Origin: an uncultured Collinsella sp.
Lineage (GTDB): Bacteria; Actinomycetota; Coriobacteriia; Coriobacteriales; Coriobacteriaceae
Assembly (NCBI GenBank): GCA_900757385.1
Contig: CAAENO010000153.1
Coordinates: 1-12,646 of the forward strand
Direction of reading: 5' to 3'
DNA: 12,646 bases
Shown: piece after piece, positions 7,285 through 12,646 of the stretch
How the letters are laid out: each line of letters opens with the position of its first letter
How positions within the stretch are numbered: position 1 is the first letter of the stretch
Program-made: the position numbers and the translations under genes
Notes under the pieces: model-generated
The model's database searches: none
Told to the model about the DNA's origin: nothing
Seen by the model: the letters and a program-made list of their open reading frames with translations, nothing else

Positions 7285-7680
7285 TTAGAGGACGAGCTGG
7301 TGGTAGTCGGCGGGGGTTATGCGGTCTTCGGTGGCAGCGCGGAAGGCGGCGAGGGCATCGCCCGAGAACGGCATGGCCCAGCACAGGCCGCAACCGGCGG
7401 TGATGGAGCCGGGCAGCGGCATGATGCGCCCGGGCACACCGGCGGCAAGACACAGCTGCTCGCATTCCATCACATCGAAGGTGCTGTCGAACGACACGAT
7501 GATCTTGCGTTCGTGGTCGAGGGCATCACCGGTCGGGCCTTCACGGTGTGCCTCACGATACGCCGCGGCGGCCGCTTCCTCTTCCGCGGTATGCCCGCAG
7601 CCTCCGCAGCCGCAAGTACAAGGCTCAGACCCATCGCAAGTGCAAGGTTCCCCAGTATCGGGACAGATATCGTGAGACAT
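7285..7680 (-). CDS. DUF3343 putative Se/S-carrier protein with Cys-rich N-terminus
   Basis: Small protein of 131 residues. Residues about 58-131 match the DUF3343 family (Se/S carrier-like): KIIVSFDSTFDVMECEQ, then GRIMPLPGSITAGCGLC at 84-100 with the family's conserved cysteine at C97. The family is often found near selenium metabolism genes and is proposed, not proven, to handle reactive sulfur or selenium. The first 30 residues are unusual: seven cysteines (6, 13, 15, 21, 23, 25, 28) plus H30, arranged as CTC and CTCGCGGCGH, which could bind a metal or carry persulfide or selenide. A linker rich in Ala and Glu joins the two parts. The start has GGAG with five-base spacing. It lies 15 bases after mobA on the same strand, so the two are probably cotranscribed. 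The exact biochemical role is unknown. Confidence 0.8.
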   Translation of the reverse strand: MSHDICPDTGEPCTCDGSEPCTCGCGGCGHTAEEEAAAAAYREAHREGPTGDALDHERKIIVSFDSTFDVMECEQLCLAAGVPGRIMPLPGSITAGCGLCWAMPFSGDALAAFRAATEDRITPADYHQLVL

Positions 7681-7695
7681 GGCAACTCCAATCGT

Positions 7696-8328
7696 CTAGG
7701 CGAGTAACTCGGCCGCCGCAAACTCCTCGGGCGTATTGACGTTCTCGAAGCAAAGCGTCGAGCCGGCGGCCTTAACGATCTGCGGCTCATCCATATAACC
7801 GGCCTGAACGCGATTGATCAGGCAGCGAATGCGCTGTCGGTCGCAAGAGAGCAGCTCTTGGGCAACCGGCGCACACGCGTCACGGCGCCAGACGGCGCAA
7901 AGCGGCTCAATCCCCCGCTCCTCGCGCGGCACGCACACATCGAGCGCCTCGGCCTCAACATGATCGGCAAGCGCGCCGATGAGTTCCGGCGAGACAAACG
8001 GCATATCGCAGGCAACGATCGCCACGAGAGTCAGCCGAGCCGCAACCAACGAGCTCGCGATGCCGCGCATGGCGCCCGCCGACCCTTCAAGGTCCGCCAC
8101 CACACGCGGCACCAGGCCGCCAAACGTGCGCTCCTCAAGATAGGCAAGCTCGCAAGGGCGCGACGTCGTCACGACCAGCTCGCCGGCAACTGGCGCCAGC
8201 CGACCCAGCACGCGCTCGATGAGCGGCTCGCCGCAAAACGCCATGCGGGCCTTATCGCAGCCCATGCGCGAGGACAGCCCGCCCGCCTGGACGACACAAG
8301 AAAGATCGGCACGTCTTACGGTAGTCAT
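7696..8328 (-). CDS. mobA: Molybdenum cofactor nucleotidyltransferase, MobA/MocA family
   Basis: Cytosolic enzyme that adds GMP (MobA) or CMP (MocA) to molybdenum-molybdopterin. The 210-residue protein carries the nucleotide-binding signature QAGGLSSRMGCDKARMAF at 14-31, the metal-binding aspartate in ACDMPF (D108), EPLCAVW at 141-147 and the closing NVNTPEE at 196-202. The neighbouring DMSO-reductase-family enzyme needs the bis-MGD cofactor, which favours MobA. The hydroxylase further downstream would use MCD or plain MPT, so MocA activity cannot be excluded. The start is ATG 8328, with GGAGG at 8344-8340 eleven bases upstream, a slightly long spacing. The open frame extends further upstream to 8934 but crosses tRNA-Sec and has no family similarity. 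A strong terminator at 8417-8473 separates it from selC, yet I find no clear promoter in between. Confidence 0.9.
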   Translation of the reverse strand: MTTVRRADLSCVVQAGGLSSRMGCDKARMAFCGEPLIERVLGRLAPVAGELVVTTSRPCELAYLEERTFGGLVPRVVADLEGSAGAMRGIASSLVAARLTLVAIVACDMPFVSPELIGALADHVEAEALDVCVPREERGIEPLCAVWRRDACAPVAQELLSCDRQRIRCLINRVQAGYMDEPQIVKAAGSTLCFENVNTPEEFAAAELLA

Positions 8329-8416
8329 ACGGCAAAACACCTCCATCGGCACGTTCAAAATCCAGCGCACGGGGCAAATACCGTAGACGACATGACAGAC
8401 GACACGGCGGACCCGT

Positions 8417-8473
8417 ACAAAAACAAAACAGCGCCTTTGCGGCACGCAGTAAGACCGCGAGCACAAAAGCGCT
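8417..8473 (-). terminator. Rho-independent terminator of tRNA-Sec
   Basis: On the minus strand, 8473-8462 pairs with 8441-8430 to form a 12-base-pair stem (AGCGCTTTTGTG with CGCAAAGGCGCT, two G-U pairs) with an inner CGC/GCG stem in the loop. It is followed at once by GTTTTGTTTTTGT. It begins ten bases after the tRNA CCA end and should end the selC transcript before mobA. Confidence 0.8.
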
Positions 8474-8482
8474 GGTAGCGTA

Positions 8483-8579
8483 TGGCGGGAACGTATGTGA
8501 ATCGAACACATCCAAGACGTTTTGCACGCCTCGCAACGGTTTTGAGGACCGCGGAGCCCACCGGAGCCCATCCGTTCCC
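8483..8579 (-). tRNA. selC: tRNA-Sec (anticodon UCA)
   Basis: Selenocysteine tRNA of 97 bases including the encoded CCA. It has the features peculiar to bacterial tRNA-Sec: an acceptor region of eight positions (GGGAACGG opposite ACGTTCCC, with the eighth position a G-A mismatch), a six-pair D stem GGGCTC/GGGCTC closed by CGGT exactly as in E. coli selC, a long variable arm (GAGGCGT, GCAAA loop, ACGTCTT) and T loop TTCGATT. The anticodon loop is CCTCAAA, so the anticodon is UCA. Position 33 is C instead of the near-universal U. It lies between selB and mobA, with its own extended -10 promoter and terminator, so it can be made independently of selAB. Confidence 0.95.
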
Positions 8580-8591
8580 AAGTGCGGCGGT

Positions 8592-8600
8592 ATTTTACCA
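8592..8600 (-). promoter_or_regulatory. Extended -10 promoter element for tRNA-Sec
   Basis: TGGTAAAAT on the minus strand is an extended -10 (TGN TAAAAT) ending 13 bases before the tRNA-Sec 5' end. Initiation would be near 8585. No good -35 is visible, as with the tRNA-Leu and molybdenum hydroxylase promoters in this window. Confidence 0.5.
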
Positions 8601-8636
8601 AACCGAAACGGCTCCATCCCAAAAAGACGAACAAGA

Positions 8637-8703
8637 AGTTGCGGTGGAATAGTTCCTGTATTTGCTGCCAAAGCCTCCAAATAGGAACTATTTCACCGCA
8701 ACT
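8637..8703. repeat. Large imperfect inverted repeat between selB and selC
   Basis: Two 21-base arms, 8637-8657 and 8683-8703, are complementary at 20 of 21 positions. The key pieces are GTTGCGGTGGAATAG against CTATTTCACCGCAAC. A few more bases (ATTTG/CAAAT) pair inward after a two-base bulge, leaving a loop of about 13 bases. It starts 25 bases after the selB stop. On the minus strand the stem is followed by TTCTTGTTCGTCTTTTT, so it could terminate selAB. Its length and one mismatch also fit a mobile palindromic repeat. Confidence 0.7.
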
Positions 8704-8728
8704 GAGGAGGCGGAAGCGAGTGACCGGC

Positions 8729-10696
8729 CTAGCGCAGGGAGCGCAGGCCGCCGGCCTCCTTGTCGAGCACCGTAAAGCGCACGGCATCCATGTGCTCCAA
8801 GATGCTGATGGCGCGTTTGCGCGACACACCCAGCGCCTCGCGCAGCACGCTCGTGGTGGCAGCGCCGCCGGCATCGGCGATAGCGGCGGCAACAAGCTCG
8901 CGCGCATGGGCCTCAGCGGCAGCGGACAGGGCAACGTCGCGCTCGACCTTCACGATGGAACGGTTGAGCGAAAGCTCGCGCAGGGCACGCGTCATGGTGT
9001 CGCGATCGAGCTGCAGCTGTTCGCCAACCTCGGGAAGCGCCGGTGCATCCAGGCCGGCCTCGTCAAGCAGCGCGACGATCCGCTCGCAAGCCTCTCGCAC
9101 CACGCGTGCCGCCGCGGCGGCCGAATGTGGATCGAATACCTCGGCGCCCTCGGCGGCGCACACGCCACGCGAACAGCCCTCGGCAATCAGAGCCGCGGCA
9201 ACGCCTTCATCAGCGGCAGGCCACGCAGCATGGGCAACAGCGCCGGGCGTAAAGCCCGTCTCCTTGGGAGCCGCCGCATGCATGGCTGACAGGGTCGCCG
9301 CCAGTGCATCCATCGCGGCGTCGAGCACCACGGCATCCGCCAAGAGGTCCTCATCGCCGACGGCAAGCTTGCCAACGGAGCCCTGCGCCACCAGCCCGCG
9401 CAGTGCGGCATCGACCTCGCCGACACCAAGATCCAAAGCCTCGGCAACATCAACCGCCGTAACCGGCAGCATCTGCAGCGCCAACCAAGCGCCCACACCG
9501 CCCGCAATATCGCCGGACTCAAGCGCCGCAAACAGTGCGCGCTCGCCGGCAGAAAGCTCGCGCGAGCGACGGCAGCGCGATAGCAGCACGCGCCCGCCGC
9601 CGATGAGCATAACGGGCGAATAGGACAGCACCACGGCATGGTCCCCGGCACGTAGCGGCAGCGGATCATCCAGGCGCACCTGCACGGTACGGGTCTCGCC
9701 CACCGCCATGGGGGCCTCGCCCTCCAAAAGCATGATGCGGCCGACGACCTCGGCCGTACCGGTCATCACGTGCACGCGCGCACCCGACTCGAGCACACGC
9801 GGCTTGGCTCCCTCGCGGCCCAGGTAGGTGAACGTCATCATAAAGCGTAACGTCTGACCAAAACGGTCTGCCACGCCCAGCATCTCGCCGCGGTCAAGTG
9901 CCGCGACACCATCACCAACCAGGTTGAGCGCCACGCGTTGCCCAGGCAGCGCGCGCGGCGTATCGCCATGCACCTGAATCCCGCGCACACGACAGACCGT
10001 ATGCGACGGCAAAGCCATCAGCTCGTCGCCCACCGCAACCGGCGCATCGTGCAGTGTTCCCGTCACGACGGTGCCGACGCCCTTCATCGTAAAGCAGCGG
10101 TCAATCGGCAGGCGAGGCGCGGCATCGCTCCGCTCGGCGCGGGCGCGGCAGGCATCCCAGCAGGCACTTACCTGCTCGTCGAGCACCGCAAGCAACCCGT
10201 CGATCCCCTCGCCCGTCTTAGACGACACGGGCACGATCGGCGCGCCCGCAAACACGGTACCCGACAAAAAGTCATCGACATCGAGCTCGGCAAGCTCGGT
10301 CATCTCGACATCGGCCAGGTCACACATCGTCAGCGCCACCACCATATGCGTGACGCCCAGCAGCTCCAGCACGTGCACGTGCTCGCGCGTCTGCGGCATT
10401 ACACCCTCAACAGCAGAGACCACCAGCACGGCAACGTCGATGCCTGTCGCACCCTGCACCATGGCACGCAGGTAGTGCGCATGGCCCGGCACGTCGACCA
10501 GGCCGACGATCTTGCCGCTCGGCAGCGCCAGCTCGCCAAAGCCCAGCTCCACGGTCATACCGCGACGGCGCTCAACCTCCAGACGGTCGGGATTCTTGCC
10601 GGTCAGCGCCTCGATCAGTGCGGACTTACCGTGGTCGACGTGGCCCGCCGTACCAACGATAACGGGGCACTCCACCAGCGTCTGAACCTCACTCAT
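8729..10696 (-). CDS. selB: Selenocysteine-specific elongation factor SelB
   Basis: GTPase that carries Sec-tRNA(Sec) to ribosomes halted at UGA by recognising the SECIS hairpin in the mRNA. The 655-residue protein has the EF-Tu-like domain first: G1 GHVDHGKS at 18-25, switch I RGMTVELGF at 45-53 and G3 DVPGH at 68-72. G4 reads TMCD at 123-126, where the family has TKxD or NKxD. Domain 2 follows (RCFTMKGVGTVVTGTL), then domain 3 and a C-terminal series of winged-helix modules for mRNA binding, ending in SVLREALGVSRKRAISILEHMD near 612-640. Length is normal for SelB. Its ATG overlaps the selA stop as ATGA, with GAAGG about ten bases upstream, so the two are translationally coupled. tRNA-Sec lies just downstream. 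The loss of the G4 lysine is unusual and rests on one base (ATG rather than AAG). Confidence 0.97.
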   Translation of the reverse strand: MSEVQTLVECPVIVGTAGHVDHGKSALIEALTGKNPDRLEVERRRGMTVELGFGELALPSGKIVGLVDVPGHAHYLRAMVQGATGIDVAVLVVSAVEGVMPQTREHVHVLELLGVTHMVVALTMCDLADVEMTELAELDVDDFLSGTVFAGAPIVPVSSKTGEGIDGLLAVLDEQVSACWDACRARAERSDAAPRLPIDRCFTMKGVGTVVTGTLHDAPVAVGDELMALPSHTVCRVRGIQVHGDTPRALPGQRVALNLVGDGVAALDRGEMLGVADRFGQTLRFMMTFTYLGREGAKPRVLESGARVHVMTGTAEVVGRIMLLEGEAPMAVGETRTVQVRLDDPLPLRAGDHAVVLSYSPVMLIGGGRVLLSRCRRSRELSAGERALFAALESGDIAGGVGAWLALQMLPVTAVDVAEALDLGVGEVDAALRGLVAQGSVGKLAVGDEDLLADAVVLDAAMDALAATLSAMHAAAPKETGFTPGAVAHAAWPAADEGVAAALIAEGCSRGVCAAEGAEVFDPHSAAAAARVVREACERIVALLDEAGLDAPALPEVGEQLQLDRDTMTRALRELSLNRSIVKVERDVALSAAAEAHARELVAAAIADAGGAATTSVLREALGVSRKRAISILEHMDAVRFTVLDKEAGGLRSLR

Positions 10697-12150
10697 CGAG
10701 CAATCGCCTTCTCAACGCATGCGACGAGCGTCGACGCCGCCGTCTCGATATCGCGGTCGCCCACAAGCGTACGGACGTCAAACAAAATGCGATCGTGCGA
10801 GGTTCGCGTGACGACCGGCGTGTCGAAGTCCTGGACAAGCGAGCGCTTGAGCGCATCGACCGTCAGGCGCTCGTCAACAAGACGCACGGCAACGCACATC
10901 GTGGGCAACTCCACGGTAGGCAGCGAGCCGCCACCGGGTGTCGACGATTCCTCGACGATTTCCACCTGCACGGCACACGGGGAGCCAGCCTTATCGAGCC
11001 CGGCGACCATACGATCGCGCAGCCTGCGGGCACGTCGTTCCAAATGGGCCTGCGGCAGCGTGAGCATGCTGAGCACCGGAATATCGCGATGGGCCACGTC
11101 GGCACCGTCCATGTAGATGCGAAGTGTGGCCTCGAGCGCCGTGAGCGCCAACTTGCCCGGACGAAGAGCGCGCATGAGCGGATGTGCCCCGCAGGCCTGG
11201 ACCAGATCGCGACGGCCCATGATAATGCCCGCCTGTGCGGCACCGAGCAGCTTATCGCCCGAACACGACACGATATCGAGCCCCGCCGCGACCGAAGCCG
11301 GCGTGGGCTCCTCACCGCCGCGCACCAGGATGTCGTCGGGCAACAGTGCGCCCGACCCCTGGTCCTCGTAGAACAGCAGGCCATGCTTGTGGGCCAGAGC
11401 GGCAAGCTCCCGAGAGCCCACCTCCTCGTGAAAGCCCTCGATGCGATAGTTGGAAGGATGGACCTTGAGGATCATCGCCGTATCGGGCGTGATGGCGCGC
11501 TCGTAGTCGCCCAGGTGCGTGCGGTTGGTGGCGCCGACCTCGACGAGCTTGGCGCCCGAAGCCGCCATGACATCGGGGATGCGGAAGCTGCCGCCGATCT
11601 CGACAAGCTCGCCGCGGCTGACGATGACCTCCTTGCCTGCGGCATGGGTCGCCAGCACCAGCAGCACGGCGGCGGCGTTGTTGTTGACCACGAGCGCGTC
11701 CTCGGCACCGGTGAGCGAGCGGATGAGCTGCGCGGCGTGCTCCTTGCGCGACCCGCGCGAACAGGTGTCCACGCTGTACTCGAGCGTGCTGTACCCGCGC
11801 GCAACCTCGGCCACGGCCTTTGCCGCCGACTCCGCGAGCGGGGCTCGACCCAGGTTGGTATGGATGACCACACCCGTGGCGTTGACGGCAGGACGCAGGC
11901 TTGGCAGTGCGGATCGATGCGCACGCCACTCGATCGCCGATGCCAGCTCGCGCTTAGAGCGCGGGGCGGCACCGGCGCGAATGGCGGCGCGCTCCTCGTC
12001 GAGCTCGGCCGTGACGGCGGCATGCACCACCGCATCGCAGGTCTCCCCCGCCGCTTTCACTACCGGCCACTCGGCAAGCAGCTCGTTGACAGAAGGAATG
12101 GCGCGCAGGCGGGCGCGCACCTCATCGGACATGTTCTGGCTATCGCTCAT
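10693..12150 (-). CDS. selA: L-seryl-tRNA(Sec) selenium transferase (selenocysteine synthase)
   Basis: PLP-dependent enzyme that converts Ser-tRNA(Sec) to Sec-tRNA(Sec) using selenophosphate. The 485-residue protein is slightly longer than E. coli SelA (463). It has the N-terminal tRNA-binding region (RLRAIPSVNELL at 14-25), NATGVVIHTNLGRAPL at 90-105 and EDQGSGAL at 262-269. The PLP lysine K300 lies in SCSGDKLLGAAQAG, where most members have GGPQAG. Start ATG 12150 has AAAGG six bases upstream; M7 is a less likely alternative. It begins 52 bases after the end of the upstream molybdoenzyme, so the three genes may be cotranscribed. Its stop is TGA, shared with the selB start, and is the only TGA stop in the window. 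SelD, which makes its selenophosphate substrate, must be encoded elsewhere. Confidence 0.97.
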   Translation of the reverse strand: MSDSQNMSDEVRARLRAIPSVNELLAEWPVVKAAGETCDAVVHAAVTAELDEERAAIRAGAAPRSKRELASAIEWRAHRSALPSLRPAVNATGVVIHTNLGRAPLAESAAKAVAEVARGYSTLEYSVDTCSRGSRKEHAAQLIRSLTGAEDALVVNNNAAAVLLVLATHAAGKEVIVSRGELVEIGGSFRIPDVMAASGAKLVEVGATNRTHLGDYERAITPDTAMILKVHPSNYRIEGFHEEVGSRELAALAHKHGLLFYEDQGSGALLPDDILVRGGEEPTPASVAAGLDIVSCSGDKLLGAAQAGIIMGRRDLVQACGAHPLMRALRPGKLALTALEATLRIYMDGADVAHRDIPVLSMLTLPQAHLERRARRLRDRMVAGLDKAGSPCAVQVEIVEESSTPGGGSLPTVELPTMCVAVRLVDERLTVDALKRSLVQDFDTPVVTRTSHDRILFDVRTLVGDRDIETAASTLVACVEKAIAR

Positions 12151-12202
12151 GTGCGGCCTTTCAAAAGAAACGTGGATCAGTCGAATACATCAGCTGAGTC
12201 AA

Positions 12203-12646
12203 TTACTCGTCATTATCCCCGCGCGCGACAATCTTTTCCACGCGAACGGAGTTTTCCTGGGTGAGCGCGGCACCCGTCAACGGGTCCCAACGTAACGGCG
12301 TATGGTCGAGTGGGCCGACGCCCAAGGCTTGAGCGCCGCCGGCATCGGCGCCAAACGAACGCCCACCGGGAGCAGCCGACGTAAAGATGCACGCCGGATG
12401 CAGATAGGGCGTCGTCTCCACGCGCACGCGGTCGCGGCCCATATCGCTCACAAGCTCGACGACCTCGCCGTCGGCGATGCCCATGTGCGCAGCAGCATCG
12501 GCATTCATCTGCACGGCATCCAGGTCCGACCCAGCCTCGACGGCACCTTGGGCTGCAAGCCTTCGCGAGGTATGCGACTCAAAGGGACGGTTACCGCTAA
12601 TGAGGCGAAACATCCCCGGGCCAGGCTCCACCATGGGCGCGATCCA
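12203..12646 (-). CDS. C-terminal part of a molybdopterin oxidoreductase (DMSO reductase family)
   Basis: Only the last 147 residues are present; the frame stays open to the right edge. The segment is the molybdopterin-dinucleotide-binding barrel of the DMSO-reductase superfamily: FRLISGNRPFESHTSRR resembles the family's RL-x-x-x-R-x-x-HT block, followed by VQMNADAAAHMGIADGEVVELVSD, the usual residues-and-turn pattern around a cofactor-contacting strand, and ending near DPLTGAALTQENSVRVEKI. The enzyme would carry bis-MGD molybdenum or tungsten. The tail is more like the thiosulfate or polysulfide reductase and related groups than E. coli FdhF, but the substrate cannot be assigned. Its place directly upstream of selA suggests it may be a selenoprotein, as many formate dehydrogenases are. 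The residue that would be Sec lies outside the window. Confidence 0.8.
   Translation of the reverse strand, partial: WIAPMVEPGPGMFRLISGNRPFESHTSRRLAAQGAVEAGSDLDAVQMNADAAAHMGIADGEVVELVSDMGRDRVRVETTPYLHPACIFTSAAPGGRSFGADAGGAQALGVGPLDHTPLRWDPLTGAALTQENSVRVEKIVARGDNDE

Noticed and set aside
8483..8579. Reading the tRNA at this site as tRNA-Leu(CAA)
   Set aside because: This would need an anticodon stem CGGTC pairing with AACCG, which fails. The 7-base loop closed by T-A gives UCA, and the six-pair D stem is specific to tRNA-Sec.
8329..8934. N-terminal extension of the mobA frame
   Set aside because: It would cross the mobA ribosome-binding site, the terminator, tRNA-Sec and part of selB. MobA begins normally at 8328.
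10650..10695. selA TGA as a selenocysteine codon with a SECIS element
   Set aside because: SelA is full length at this stop, the TGA is part of an ATGA overlap with selB, and no clear hairpin follows at the right distance.
1..12646. CRISPR arrays, insertion sequences, prophage genes, rRNA
   Set aside because: No regularly spaced direct repeats, transposase, integrase or rRNA segments were seen on either strand.

Overview
The window looks like the chromosome of a high-GC, anaerobic gut actinobacterium of the Coriobacteriia; a Collinsella-like species is my best guess. The reasons are the GC-rich coding style, the character of the trigger factor and glutamate dehydrogenase, and the combination of selenocysteine machinery with several molybdenum enzymes. 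The genus is inferred from recollection of these proteins, not from a search. Every gene I can support lies on the minus strand, so the window reads right to left. No stretch longer than 300 bases lacks a gene.

Right third (12646 to 8483): the C-terminal end of a DMSO-reductase-family molybdopterin oxidoreductase runs in from the right edge. It is followed by selA (selenocysteine synthase) and selB (Sec-specific elongation factor), which overlap as ATGA. A large imperfect hairpin comes next, then selC, the selenocysteine tRNA with anticodon UCA. Together these supply UGA recoding: SelA converts Ser-tRNA(Sec) to Sec-tRNA(Sec), and SelB delivers it to the ribosome. selD, the selenophosphate synthetase, is not in the window.

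Middle (8473 to 7242): selC ends in a strong intrinsic terminator. After it come mobA (molybdenum cofactor nucleotidyltransferase) and, 15 nt later, a small protein with a DUF3343 (putative Se/S-carrier) domain and an unusual cysteine-rich N-terminus. A REP-like palindrome lies just beyond that gene. Selenium insertion, molybdenum cofactor maturation and a molybdoenzyme are thus clustered.

Left-middle (7106 to 1735): gdhA (glutamate dehydrogenase) has its own terminator. A two-gene operon follows: a molybdenum hydroxylase FAD subunit, overlapping by one base with a 943-residue fused [2Fe-2S]/molybdopterin subunit. The arrangement resembles E. coli YgfM/XdhD, whose neighbourhood is linked to selenium-dependent molybdenum hydroxylases. 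The operon ends in an intrinsic terminator.

Left end (1672 to 1): tRNA-Leu(UAG), then tig (trigger factor) from a TTG start, then an inverted repeat that may terminate tig. At the very edge are a ribosome-binding site and start codon for another minus-strand gene, probably clpP by usual synteny.

The selenium/molybdenum block is the notable system. Points worth checking are a lysine-to-methionine change in the SelB G4 motif, C33 in tRNA-Sec, the Cys-rich Se/S-carrier protein, two palindromic elements, and near-avoidance of UGA stops.
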